Shown: positions 1-12,002, numbered from the stretch's first letter. The stretch: DNA of 64,000 nt from Camphora micrantha (GCA_003546025.1 QPKB01000003.1:67087401-67151400); one strand, 5' to 3'. Notes: generated by a model from the sequence alone, not told the origin. Numbers and translations: made by a program.

Positions 1-490
1 CCTCCAATGAACAACCATTCAGCACACAAGGATGCTAATGTTACTAGCTCTGCCTCTGGTTCTGGCTCTGGGTTTGAGGCTGTTGACTTTTTGCTCAACG
101 CGTCTGCAACTACAGTAGCTTTACTGGATGGTTTTTGATTGGAAAATCATAAACCTTTATGTACTCTATTCAACGTCTTTGTCGCATGTTCATCTCCTTT
201 TGAGAGAATAAAAACTGTAAACTGTAGTAATCAAAGTTCACTTCAAACGTTGCTCCATACAAATATCGCCTCGACATCTTCAAAGAGAATACTACTACTG
301 CCAATCTCAAGCCGTGCGTTGCATAATTGCGCTCATGCTGTTTCAACTTACGTGAGCCATATGCTACAACTTTTTCCATCTTGCATCGAAGCACAACCTA
401 ACCCGACATTATAATCATGTGTAAAGATAACAAAACCACCATATCCAGTCAGTAAGGTAAGTATTGGGGATGTTGATTGATCAAAGACAA
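1..490 (-). pseudogene. Ty3/gypsy reverse transcriptase–RNase H fragment (degenerate)
   Basis: Read on the minus strand from about 490 down to 1, the frames give the end of a gypsy reverse transcriptase and its RNase H domain. Recognisable pieces in order are SPILTL then GYGGFVIF, the GLGC block, DGKVVAYGSRKLKQHERNYA, SLKMSRRYLYG, FLFSQKEMNMRQRR and, after a one-base frame shift, VVADALSKKS. This order is that of chromovirus-type (Tekay/Del-like) pol proteins. The reading frame is broken near 164 by a stop where a tryptophan is usual, and again near 118. The element continues past the left edge. The plus-strand open frame over 1-138 is only its shadow. It is a dead fragment; integrase is not visible in the window. 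Confidence 0.88.
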
Positions 491-2450
491 ACTAAGAGAG
501 CATCCATTGTTTAATCATCACGTGCAACATAAATTATATAAGAGTTTCATATTGTGACAACTAAATGTACATTTTGTGATGTACATATAGTGCCAAATGT
601 TTTTTTTTTTCTTGGTAAAAATATAGTGCATGCCAAATGTTAGTCATCTAGAAATGAATACGTCAATGAAATCTTAAAAGAAGTCAAGGAATGCTAAGCA
701 CGCATATTATTAAAAAAACAGAGCCCAAATTAAGAGCATAAAATATCTTAACAGAATCAAGGAATCAAGAAACTACGGAAGAATTTTTATAAGAAAAGGG
801 GGAAGATTAGAGAGAAGAAGAAGAGTAGGCCTTCTCCTTTGAAAACGTGGTGAGCCCTAACCCTAAATAGCATACTTATAAATTTGTATTTTCAATTTTA
901 CAAATTATTCCTACCACAATTCCTATACTAACTCAATGGCCTAGTTGAAAATATAAATCAACCAGGATTGACTAGAGTCAGTTATGTTAGCTAACTTACC
1001 TTCTTCCTTCTCACTCCCCTCAAGCTTGGCCGGCAAACAACGAAAGACATTTGACAAGAGGCTTGATATAGACATTAGGGGTCTAATCAGATGGCACCAA
1101 AAATTGAGTAACAAATGAGCCAAGAGCATCCATCTCAAGAATAAAGTAACAATCAATCTCAATTTATTTTGATAAATCATAACAGTTCAAAAAAAAAAAA
1201 CAAAAAAAAAAAAAGAAAAAGAAAAAAAAAGAAAAGAAAATGGTGTTAAAGAAAGAAAACACCGACATATAGTTGAAATGGGGTTAACTTAATTTAATTT
1301 TACATGCAAACTTGTAGAGGAGTTTAAGGGTTGAAGCATTTATGGTAGCCACTGGCAGAATCTGAAAGTTTTCCTTTGGGGACCACTATGTGAAAAAATT
1401 CCACCCTTGATGACAATAATGCTTGTAGGGCTTGTTTGCCTTCAACACATGTGATGGAAAAAATAGATTTTACAAATGTAAATATTATATATGCAAATGT
1501 TATACATGCGGAACACATTACCGTACGTGTTTGTCAGATCATCGGTTTCGTGTGAATAAATTAACAGTACATCCAGTTGTTTAAGATGTATTTGGTTTTT
1601 GGACAACCAAGAAGAATGAAGAAACAAAATTAAAAGTTTTGATATTTACCATTAGTAAAAGAATATTGAATGGTTGGGACCATGAATTAGGGGGAGTACA
1701 ACAGTGCAGAGGATTAGATACATAGGTTGGGGTCTTTTTACAAATTACTCAAGAGTTACAAAGATGTAAGATAATCAAACTCAAGATCTTGGGGGTAATT
1801 AGTTCAAAAAACAAATTGAACGGTTTGAATTACAAATATGGGGCCCACATGAATGAAAAACAAAGGTGGCTGATGGGGCCCACAAGAATGCAATAATCAT
1901 GTGATAGATTATACAAATGCCCTTTTTCAGAGGAGGTTTGAAAGTAATTTTCACATCTATTCAGGTGTGGACGTGAACGTCTTAAGGTGTGCAAGTCTTA
2001 TAATGATGTGTAAATGACCTTATTGCTGACATATTATATTTTGATGAATCTGTATTACCATATACTGATACACATTCATTGCTGACTCTTAACACAAGTC
2101 AGAACACTATTACCACAAATTTGATTTTATTAAACAAGATCCTTCAATTGTAGCTAATTCAGCCCTTGTTGACTTGCCATCCTCCTCGGCAATTATCACA
2201 TGCTCAACTCTTGCTCTCCACGACTTGTACTAGCCACCACACTACACATTACCTGGATTTACTTGATTAAACAATATATTACACCTCCTAAGTCTTTTTT
2301 TTTTTTATTATTATTTTTTTCAGCGTGGCTCACCTGGAATCAATTACACCTTAAGGTTATTTATAAGGTTGCTCCACCTCTATTTTTTTAATGGTTCGAT
2401 CACAAAAGTCTATTCCACTTTACAATGTATACGAACTTCAAAATAAAATA
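491..2450. other. Intergenic, no gene seen
   Basis: AT-rich DNA with an A-rich tract at 1189-1242 and T-runs near 600 and 2295. Open frames here are short and show no recognisable protein motif. I see no tRNA-like, rRNA-like or clear terminal-repeat structure. Confidence 0.6.
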
Positions 2451-3480
2451 ATACTGTTTTTCTTCTAGACAAATAAGATGCCTTAAGTGTGCTTCTTGAT
2501 GCTAAGAACCGAAACTACATGCTTTAGCCTCCTTGCAAGGTCTTTGATGGTGAAGGTGCTCCAACGTGTGCCTAAACAAGAAGGCAGTGGAGGTTTTAAG
2601 TCTAGGGTGATTTAAAGTTACTATGTGAGCTTGAGAGGATACCATAGTGAAGAAAAGTTTCACTAATCACAGTGAAATGAGCTTTGAATGCCCTTTGACA
2701 TGCTTATGAAGAGCCTAAGTGTGTGTGAAATTGAATTTTGGGAGCTTCAGTAAGTTGTTACTTAGTGGGCAATTTGTATTGGAAAAGAGTTCTCAAAATT
2801 TCAAAAAATACAACCATTGAAATGAGCTCAAGCTCAAATAGACAGTGCTCCAGTGGCAAGTCTACAATTTACTAAAAGCAACTTACGGTTAGCCATGATT
2901 GACAGTTAAAAAATGTCAAATTGTACAAGGGTCCGCTCACGGTTAGCAGTGGAGGATATACAGTTAACCGTGAGATAACCATAGCTCAAAGTGTTGAAAG
3001 TATTTAATTCTGAAAAAGCAACTGTGGGCTGAATGAAGGGCATCGATGGTTGGCCTACGGTGATCTTACAGTCAACCATAGTAAAGACTACTGTTAGTCG
3101 TAAGTTGATTGCTGTTCAAAATGGTGAAAAATCACACTATTCTACAAAAGCAACCGTGATAGGCCCTTGGGGACCTTACAATTGATTAGCCATACTCCTG
3201 TTACGGCTAGCCGTGACGCTTGCATTTGAACAACTTAGCTGCTTGTTTTAATTTGGCCAATTTAATACTCCCATTTAACTAGTTGGGTTGAGAGTTCTAC
3301 GGGACTATTCTTTGTTTGCCTAAGTCCTTTTAGTTGAATAGGCTGACACATTATGAAGATCCTAACTCGGTGAATCAGGGGCCCTTTCAAGACTTGATCT
3401 TCTAATTGATCTTTCTTTGACTTTTAGAAGCAAGGTCTTAGATTTGATACAGAATTGACAAAATTAGAAAAGTGCATATA
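2450..3480. repeat. Probable LTR-retroelement remnant with ACGGTTA/CGGCTAGCCG motifs
   Basis: Non-coding block in which forms of the half-palindromes ACGGTTAGCC, GTTAACCGTGAG and CGGCTAGCCGTGA recur at about 2884, 2938, 2969, 3057 and 3194. A similar CGGCTAGCCG-type array lies at 52270-52440. Short palindromic arrays of this sort occur inside LTRs of plant gypsy elements, so I infer an old LTR fragment. The ends are not defined and no target-site duplication was found. Confidence 0.35.
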
Positions 3481-3624
3481 TGACTATCACACTAACATCC
3501 TCACCCTATAAAATATATTTTTATGCTTGTATTTTCATAATTTTAAAAATAGTCTTTCTATAGTTATTTTTAGGATTTATGAAAACCCACTAGAATTACA
3601 AACAACTCAAGAGCATAATTTAAA

Positions 3625-3759
3625 GGGAGATGCTCCTATGAGAGATATCTCTTATCTTATTATGAGAGATAAGGTGGGGGCCCTTACATTTAATTTGTTG
3701 GCATTGTATATGAATGTGAGGGGCACCTTATCTCTCATAATAAAGTGAGAGCATCTTTC
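3625..3759. mobile_element. Mutator-type MITE, family A copy 1 (135 bp)
   Basis: A 135-bp foldback starting GGGAGATGCTCCTATGAGAG and ending GAGAGCATCTTTC. The two arms also share the inner block TATGAGAGATAAGGTG, inverted as CACCTTATCTCTCATA. It is flanked on both sides by the perfect 9-bp direct repeat TAATTTAAA (3616-3624 and 3760-3768). A 9-bp duplication is characteristic of Mutator-like transposition. It has no coding capacity. A related copy with its own 9-bp duplication lies at 51271-51422. Confidence 0.85.
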
Positions 3760-3769
3760 TAATTTAAAA

Positions 3770-4330
3770 TATAAATAAGCCATATATAATTAACTGAGTA
3801 GGATAAGCTAGCCAGACTTGTAATCTTCCTTATCGATAAGTACAAAGAATCAAGGAGATATTACTTGAAAACTTCAAATGAAATAGTAAAAGGTATGTCA
3901 TATTAAATTATACAGTGACTGAGGAAAGAACTTATTTTAACAGAGCAGAACTAATAAAGCCAATTAAAAGATAAGGGTTTGATGACAACAATGTCTTCCA
4001 TGACAATGATGACATATTTATGTTTTTCTCTCCCTCCTTTTGGTGGAGTTTTTGACCTACTCAATTGTCAGTGAGCAGATTTGATCAGAGAATGTAACAT
4101 TCTCATGTCTTATTAGACAGTGGTGTCCACTTTCAGTTCGATCCAACAATGAACGACACCTAATTCAAAGTAAATGACATCCAGCTACGCACAAAGGAGG
4201 GGGAAAGTAATCTGATGGGAATCCAAAGGCTGGTGAGAGGTTGGAACTTGGAAGTTGGATAGGGAAGGCCCACCAGAGGGCTGTGGATGGCTGAAAATCC
4301 ACAGTTTTGAGGATGGCGACAGTTTTGAGG
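3770..4330. other. Intergenic, no gene seen
   Basis: No motif-bearing open frame or structured repeat is visible between the family A MITE and the SINE that follows. Confidence 0.5.
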
Positions 4331-4337
4331 CATTCAC

Positions 4338-4545
4338 AATTTTTTTTCGGTATTCCAGCCAAGGGACCTAGGACCCATGAGAGAGCCTGTAAACACTCAA
4401 AAAGAAAGCCCATGTAAGTGGGAAGAGAGCCCAAGCTCACACAAGCAGAAAGGGAGCACACACACAAAAAGAGGCGTATCGGGGATTCGAACTCTGAAAA
4501 GCTAAACGAGAACCGCCACTCCTTACCACCCGGGGGTCCGTTCTT
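4338..4545 (-). mobile_element. tRNA-derived SINE, minus orientation
   Basis: Read on the minus strand, the element has a tRNA-like head whose B box is GAGTTCGAATC (positions 4494-4484). A degenerate A box lies about 25-35 bp upstream. The body contains the spaced CCCACTTG / CACACAAGTGGG-like segments seen in related copies, and the end reads GGCTGGAATACC followed by an A-run (T-run at 4340-4347 on the plus strand). The same tail occurs at 24569-24600, 28110-28160 and 28260-28310, so this is one copy of a dispersed family. Confidence 0.65.
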
Positions 4546-5027
4546 TCATAATTGAAGGCTTAGAGTCCAATTTAGAGGACCCTCATTTACGGACATGACC
4601 GTTTTCAGTACCATCTGAAAGTGTGCGTTAAGGGGCCCACTTGTCAATTAACGAGTTGGATTGGCGTACAGTTCTACTGACCCAATTGCGTCTAGTTTGA
4701 GTTTGAAATGAAGGGCCCTCCAGTAAATTAACCTTCACACTTTGAGCCTGATTTTGAAATTATGATTATAACTAGTTGATTTCAGTTTAGGCATAATATG
4801 CATTTGGGTCACTATGAACTAGTTTATGGGACAAGGGATTGCTCGAATGGCTTTTTCGCTAAATCGGTTGGCTTGACCTATATCTAACTTGATGCAAACC
4901 CAATCCATATGGGCATGGGTGGTCTTTGGATTGAACAACCTGGAACGGAATCAAGCCTGACCAACACTCTTATCTTAACTTCAACTCACTTCTCATCCAC
5001 TTTACTCGTCATGCGAAATCTACTTCA

Positions 5028-5500
5028 CTTTACTCCACTTATTTATCCTAATATATAGGCTCAAGACTCAAATGCGGTGGCGCTAAATGCACAGCTGTCT
5101 TCATCGTGTTCTCCTAATCTAAACTGTTGGGCATTTACTACACACCTCCACTACGACCTTACTACGTGATATCGATGAGGCAATCAATGTATTGTGTCGA
5201 GAGGAACCCCTAAACCCTATATAGAGATGCTCCAAGACAACACCCTTTACTCCACTCATTTATCCAAATATATAGGCCTAGGACTCAAATGCGGCGACGC
5301 TAAATGCATAGCTGTCTTCATCGTGTTCTTGTAATCTAAACTGTTAGGGATTTACTACACTACTCCACTACGACCTTACTACGTAATATTGATGAGGCAA
5401 TCAATGTACCTTACTACGTAATATTGATGAGGCAATCAATGTATTGTGTCGAGAGGAACCCCTAAACCCTATATATAGATTTTCCAAGACAACGCCCTTC
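5028..5500. repeat. 217-bp tandem duplication with nested 35-bp duplication
   Basis: Unit 1 begins at 5028 and unit 2 at 5245, both with CTTTACTCCACT. The two run in parallel through ATATATAGG, ACTCAAATGCGG, CTGTCTTCATCGTGTTCT and GTGTCGAGAGGAACCCCTAA. Unit 2 additionally carries a perfect direct duplication of a 35-bp segment (5373-5407 and 5408-5442) that begins ACCTTACTACGTAATATT. No protein is recognisable. The nested duplication must be younger than the first. Confidence 0.85.
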
Positions 5501-6162
5501 CAATCATGGAGTCCAAATTTAATTAGGATTTAGATTCCTCTTAGCATATGAAACTTTTTTTTAATATTGGAGTCTTTATTTAAGTTGGCCTTCTAAAGTG
5601 GGGAACTCACACCGGCGTGGTCATTGGGCCACACTTCTTTTTAGCTTGTTTGTTTTTTGTGTGGTTGTTTTGGTTGTTTGTTTCCTATTTTTTTGAATGA
5701 AATATTTCCTATTCAAAAGAAGAAAAATTCCAAAATTATCATTTCATGCTTTCAAATATTGATATTGATGTTCTTTGTACCAATATGTTGATATTGACGG
5801 ATGTGTATCCTGTTTATAAGAAGAATATTCAAGTATTGGATGATTAGATAGAACAATGCATATCTGAATTGCACACACCTGCCACAGGTCAATATGAGCT
5901 GATATGGACTGTGTCTGTAAGGGCTTTTCAGATTTTTTTTCAGGTGGTTGTGAAAACAATTGATTTTAAGGTTAGGATTGGAGCGTGATATAACAGGAAA
6001 CGCGTTTGGTAGCGAATCAATAGATGCATTGAACACATTTGACTTGAAGGAAAATAAAACCCCCAACTGTTTATTTCATTTCACACATTCAATTAACACT
6101 AAATTAAATTATGTGCCTAGGTTTTGGCCTAATATCAAGAAACGGCTCAAAAGTCATTTCTA
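5501..6162. other. Intergenic, no gene seen
   Basis: The overlapping short frames on both strands at 5744-6163 have no recognisable motifs, and I see no defined repeat. Confidence 0.45.
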
Positions 6163-6943
6163 AAGAATATTACTCTAATTAAATAGAAATTTTGACAAAA
6201 AAGAAGAAGCATAAAACCTGATTAGACGGATTGATTAAGAATTATTTGGAAATACGATCCAAGGAAAAGACGATTTTACCCCGCAACAATAGCGTTAGGG
6301 CTCGTTTAAAATAAAACTTCTTTTCTTCCCCATAATGACAACGTTAGAACAAGTTTAAAGAAAAGAAATCCTTGTGTGGTGATCTTCCTTGGAGTTTCCC
6401 ATATTTACATGACCTTGCTTGTTTCCCCATCCACACTTCAATTTTTTCTACATTGCTCGTGCTCCCTGTCGTACTTGCTCGCCACTACTCACTAACCATC
6501 GCAATTGAAAAGCACGGCTGAGGTGAGTTTTCTCAGTCTTTTTACCATTACTATGTGCAATGTGGTTGTTTGTGGTATTTTTTTCCCTTGGCAAATGCAT
6601 TTGCTCTCCCCTTGGTTGATATTGCATCCATTGTTGAATCAACCAAACCCCTTTTCTTTTGTATTCAAATATGGGGAGCTTAAGAAAATCGCCACCATCC
6701 CTTAAGCCACTAGGGAAGAAGAGGGATAAATTACAAGGGTTTTTTTTTTTTTTTTTTTTAATTTCTTTGAAAGTGCCATAACGGTGTTGTTCCTCAGAAG
6801 AAAAAAGGTTTTATTTTTAACGAGCCCTAACGATATCATTGTGCCAAAAAGTCGCCCTAATTAGATATTTTTAAATATTTTTTAATCAATCTGTCTAATC
6901 AAGGTTTATGCTTAAATTTCTCGTAAAAATCTCAATTATATAT
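6163..6943. mobile_element. Long-TIR foldback element (about 781 bp)
   Basis: The two ends are long imperfect inverted repeats. The left arm (about 6163-6350) contains GCATAAAACCTGATTAGACG, GATTGATTAAGAATTATTTG and GCGTTAGGGCTCGTTTAAAA. The right arm, read on the minus strand from about 6943, gives GCATAAACCTTGATTAGAC, GATTGATTAAAAAATATTT and CGTTAGGGCTCGTTAAAAA in the same order. Flanks TCATTTCTA (6154-6162) and TCATTTGTA (6944-6952) agree at 8 of 9 positions, which suggests a 9-bp target-site duplication of Mutator type. The arms are about 190 bp each. No transposase is visible in the centre. Confidence 0.75.
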
Positions 6944-6959
6944 TCATTTGTATTATGAT

Positions 6960-9480
6960 GGACCCAACCAGTCTCTTGATTACCTCAAGCTGATGATGCA
7001 CCATTCAACTCTTTGTTTCCTTCAGCTGCACGGCAGTTTAGTCTAGCCGCGTACCAACCCTAGTCAATCATTTCAAATGTGTTTGTGAAGATGCACTTGC
7101 CGCTGAAAAGGATAGAATTTGACGCCATTCTTCATTACTAGTTTGGTGCCGTGCAGTGATGATCCAGATTTTCCTGCGCCAGAATTGTGTTTTTCACTTC
7201 ACCAGCAAAGATTTGGATTTCTAACCTCCTATTTGAGGGGAAAATTAAGTAACTTTCCTTTTACTTGGTTGTGCAATGAAATTAGGGTACGGAGATTCTC
7301 CACCTCCCAGAGGCCCTAGTAAACCCGTTTGACACTTTACGAATACAATCAAACTCAAGTAAAATCTCTATTTTCCAGACAAGATGTAACATCAAATGCA
7401 CTTTATTCAAAACTCCTTTTATCTTTTTCATACAAAAAGTCAAAAAGCAACTACCTTTATCAACTAAAATATAAAAAAACTTCACTTTTCCATATAAAAA
7501 AGTCAAAAAAATTCCATAACAAACAACTTAAAACAAAATACCATCATAACCCACTTATATTTTATTCTTTCTTCAAAATCAACTTTACTTGACTTGACTA
7601 TATTAGTAGAGTCACCAAACTGGCCTAAGTAATAAAGAGTTTTTTTACTCTGAAATTAAGTTGTGCTCAAATCCATTGAGGGACCATCAGATCAACAATC
7701 AGGATCACCCAAATCACCCAAACCAGATACAAAGCCTGTGGGTCAATGCAGCCAGAACCATGGCCCACATGCAGGACCCAAAGAAGGAGGAGGGTCTAGT
7801 GACTTCACTTCCAAACTCTAAAGACATAATTCCTTCATCTAGGAATTAATTTTTCAGTTGTAGTTAGGAATAGGATTGGATTTCTAATTTCATTAGGAGT
7901 CTTCGATTTTAAGAATTTTTTTTTTTAATATATACATACATGGGCATTGCTAAATATTAAAGACAGTTCTGAAGATTAATAGAAATTTTCTTCATGATTG
8001 AGTTTCTCTCCTTTTCCTTGCTTGGAACCTTCAAACCAAACAAACAACCTTTCCATAGGATCAAAATTCAAAACTGTGGCCCACTATTCTGCTGATGGAC
8101 TGGGAGAATGAAAAAGAGTCCGGACCCAGAAAAGAGGCTTACAGATATCAGGTACACTGACGTGGCTCCACATGTGACCTATTTCTAGACATGGGATAAG
8201 GTTATCCTCAGGACCATAGCCAAGCTGAGAAGTTCTCAAATGGGAAAAGCATCTCAGCTCACATACAAATCTCCACCTCTCATACTCTCATCTCTCTTAT
8301 CTAGTAAGCAAACAAGGCTCTTGATTCACTTCCCTCAACGGTTCAACATCACCACCACCAACCCTGTCACTTCCTCCTATTCTCAAAAACGTACAAGCTA
8401 GCCTTTTTTGGTAAACAGTACAAGCTAAGCTAGAAAAAAAAAGTGTCATCACCAAGTGATGTGCACAGCATTGTCACAAAGAGTAGAAGTGGGCATATTT
8501 GAAAGGAGACTTGAAAATTATATCAGCCTTTTTGAAATAAGCAATTAATAAGGACTTTCATTGATTAGGCACAACACAAATTTCACACATAAAAAATAAT
8601 GTATATGACATGATACGATGTCTATTTTAAAGTATCCCGCCGCATCACATAATCATAATGAGACCCTTTTCTCTAAAAACTAAAAAGGACTTTTAAGATC
8701 ATTTTGAAAATCTTCCTATTTACAAAATAAAGAGCTGCAGAAAGCATTCCCAACTTCTCTGCAGATTGGTGCAAGTTTTTCTGCTGAAGAAGAGGAAAAT
8801 TTTGATTTTTTTCTTCTCAATGTCGAAGGAGGTGTCCAAATTGCTTTTCCACGCCCTTGAGAAAATGAGTTTTCACATGCCACAGTCCCAGCATTAGACA
8901 AATAAGCCCTAAAATTGTCTCACCACATTCATTTAAATTGTCACAAATATCTCGGAGCAAATGTGGTGATATTTCCGAAGGGAAATGGTGAGCCAAGATC
9001 TTGAATTTTCACCTATCTGAAAAATCTTCAAAAGCATCACAAAACATGAAAATGTTGCAGTATTTTAATGTTTTCTCATCAATTTTTAAGTTTGAATTAT
9101 TATATCATTACCAAGAATTTCGTGAAAATATTCAAAAAATCTCAATTGCCCGATGGCAACTAATAAATAGGAATGAGATTTGTGATTATATTAATCAGTT
9201 AAATATGATCCTGTCACTACAGAGTGGCATTAGATTGGCAACTCTTATCATTAATCATATATTTATTGAACCAAAAGCGATGTTAAATGCATGTGTTCCG
9301 AGATGTTAGTAGTATCTGGAAAGAATTAGTGGCCCCATTTTTAATTTCTCTTTCTCTATCAAACCCCAGAACCTGCAAAATGCAACATTCAAATCCACAA
9401 GGGAAAACCCCTACTAACAATAGCAAAATAACAATAAAATGAACTGTTAGGTCCCTGGTACGACCCTCGTGTGCACTCGT
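6960..9480. other. Intergenic, no gene seen
   Basis: Mixed unique-looking and AT-rich DNA. The frames here lack motifs, codon-usage contrast or splice-linked partners. A T-run lies at 7917-7926. Confidence 0.5.
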
Positions 9481-9486
9481 GGTGGA

Positions 9487-9910
9487 GTGATGTTCGAATG
9501 CCTTCCAAACACAACCAACAGACCATAAAACCATTGTTGTGCCGTTTTCCATCACAAATTAGTTTTGGGATAAGCAGTAGCTCAATGGGGTCTGAGATCC
9601 TACAAATGATATCAGAGCTCTAGGTCACGGGTACGAGTCGCGGGAGCGCCATCGTGAGGGGGGATTGTTGGGCAAAGGCGTGGCACAATGCCGCTTCCTG
9701 CGACCGCTCTAAAAACAGGCCGTATAAAACATTGAGTTGTGCCTCTTCCATCACGAATTGGTTTTGGAAGGAATGGTAGCTCAGTGAGTGCAAAAGATCC
9801 TACAAGTAGTATAAGAGCTTGGTAAGGTTGGGGGTTCGAGTCTCCTCTCGAATGGGATACCCGTGATGGGGGGGGATAGTGATGCTCGAATGTCTTTCTA
9901 ACACAACCAA
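9487..9910 (+). mobile_element. Tandem pair of tRNA-like SINE/retroelement units
   Basis: Two diverged units of about 210 bp lie head to tail. Each carries TCCATCAC, then a TAGCTCA A box (9578-9589 and 9777-9788), GATCCTACAA, a TATAAGAGCT or TATCAGAGCT block, and a B-box-like GGTACGAGTCG (9630-9640) or GGTTCGAGTCT (9833-9843). Both units are bordered by TTCGAATG / CTCGAATG followed by ACACAACCAAC. The A-to-B spacing fits a tRNA-derived promoter. The overall folding is too degraded for a functional tRNA gene. Whether this is a SINE dimer or part of a larger retroelement cannot be settled here. Confidence 0.55.
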
Positions 9911-10213
9911 CCTCCTATTCCTCTACAAACATGATCGCTCCTGTATCTCAATTCTCAAACCCAAACTACTTGCAAGCCCAAACTGATCTACTAAACCAAT
10001 TAGGCCTACAACTGGGACCTTAGAAGTCAGAACCCAGCAAAAAAGGGTCATAATTCTTGATGGGTCTATGAAGCCAGGGTCGGAATTTTTTTGTTAATGC
10101 TCGGAAGTGTAAGATAAGTTGGATTTGACTGGTTTAGTATCCATATTGCATTGATTAAGATGGCCTGTGACTGGGTAAGATAAGTGGACTCCACTTGTGG
10201 TTTCCAATGGGCG

Positions 10214-10239
10214 TAGCAGCAGCAGCAGCAGCAGCAGTT
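10214..10239. repeat. (CAG)n microsatellite
   Basis: About eight uninterrupted CAG units. A second, shorter CAG run with the same GTTG flank occurs at 11680-11701. Confidence 0.9.
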
Positions 10240-11679
10240 GGCAAGGGTGAGTGAGTAGGTATTGATTTGATAGATGAGATGGTTTGCTGAGACATACAGA
10301 AGAAGGCTGATATTGGGTGGAGGTTGAATGTTCTTATGATGGTAAATAAAGCGATAAAGAATATAAAGTTGATATTCCTGTGTAGATCAAATTCAAGAGT
10401 TTTTGGATAGATAAGAATACAAGAAAAGCAGCACAACACAGATCTCTTTGTGATAAGATCTCCAATGACAATGGATATTTGATCCACAGGGCATCTGCGA
10501 TGATGCTGACCTGCTGGCATGTGTGGCCATTCGGAAAAGAGCCTAGTTTCCATGTGCCCGACAATGCTTTTCTCCCTAGCTATAACCACTGGTTTTATCA
10601 TATAATTAGATGTAACACTGCATTTGTTCTGAAGAGGCCTGTGAGGGCATATAGATACAGGCAGTGCTACAGAAACTACAAAAGAAATTTTACATGTGCA
10701 CTTTGGAACCAGACGATTATAGAAAGCATTTTACTGAGCGCATGCTAAATTGAGTAGGAACGCAGGTATTTGAATCAGAAACTGTTGGGTGTCAAGACTG
10801 TGAAATCCAAAATAAATAGGACTCAATAGATTCAACAAAATTTTTGAAATAATTTAATAAATATCTGTTTTAACTAAAAACTAATATGTAAAAATAACAG
10901 TTAATGTTCCAGTCTAATTAATTTAAAAAGGAATGACTAATGATATCTTGTGACGCAGCAAGGGAAGGAAAGAGTAACCAAGCAAGACTTAGAATAAGCA
11001 TATTCGTATGTCCTCATATGTCTTGGTCTCACACCAAGAGACATTCAACACCAAAATAAAAGAGAGAACAAATTGATTTCTTTGAATGCTTGAGAGAAGA
11101 AGATAACAATCACATAGCCCTTAGAAAATAGACCACAGATGTTGTGCCTAATCTTTCCACTCCTGATCATCACCTATCAAATCCTAAATTACCAATTGAT
11201 ACTCATCATGATAAGATTTTATTAATCAAGAAATCTTATGATTGAAACAAATTAAATAATAAAAAACTTTCAACGACCATAATAACATTATTATCATTAA
11301 AGGACTCTAAAGATAACAATAAGGGGAAAAAAGGAGTAAAGTTAAGAACATCTTTCATGATCTAATAGGTGGCGCAAGGGGCCCATGGATCTACTGCTCA
11401 ACTAATGGATCAACCAACTGGGCCGGGGTCCCCTGCAATAAATTACTGGGCCCTGGGCATTTCGCTGGGCTGATGAGCTTCACCCAATAGGACTTGGGCT
11501 GGCCTATGGATTTTAGTCCATGGGCTGATGCGCAGCCTACATCATTTTGTCTAACTAAGAAAAAATGTTTACTTTAAACTAATACTAGAAAAATCTGCGA
11601 ACATATGAAAGAGCAACGGGGTAGGGACCCCTGCTGCATAAAGAAACCAGACTGAACGCTACAAGATGCAAGGAAAAAA

Positions 11680-11701
11680 AGCAGCAGCAGCAGCAGCAGT
11701 T
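11680..11701. repeat. (CAG)n microsatellite
   Basis: About seven CAG units followed by TTG, downstream of the AGL6-like gene. Confidence 0.9.
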
Positions 11702-11996
11702 GATTAAGGCCATGAGCCTAGATTGGAAATTTAATGTAATACGCCTATTGATGTGAAATGGAGAAAGGAGCAATAATGGGAATTAGAGACCATGTAGATC
11801 TGAGCCATATATCCCAATAATGAGTATAAAACCATTTACAATGTCAATGTTATTAATATTTGTTCTCATTCCCAGCAGGGTATCTTACCATGATGTGTTA
11901 AGAAGTTGTAACTAATATTGGAATTCATTAACGGAACAATTTTGTAAGTTACAACATTGACTGCCATATAATTCTGCAGCAACACTGTCTTGTCAT

Positions 11997-12002
11997 TTTA
12001 TT
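11997..12002 (-). terminator. Candidate AAUAAA polyadenylation signal of the AGL6-like gene
   Basis: AATAAA on the minus strand, about 150 nt past the stop codon. This is a normal distance for a plant 3' UTR. The assignment rests on position only. Confidence 0.45.

Noticed and set aside
1..138. Plus-strand open frame reaching the left edge, serine/glycine-rich
   Set aside because: It is antisense to a recognisable gypsy RNase H-to-linker segment; the minus strand explains the sequence.
4165..4467. 100-residue minus-strand frame
   Set aside because: Lies largely in a SINE body and its tail; no protein motif.
9777..9843. Possible tRNA gene
   Set aside because: A and B boxes are present, but the acceptor and anticodon stems do not form; repeated unit structure indicates a SINE-like element.
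10155..10601. 148-residue minus-strand frame
   Set aside because: Reads through a CAG microsatellite as poly-alanine, has no domain, and no splice-linked neighbour exons were seen.
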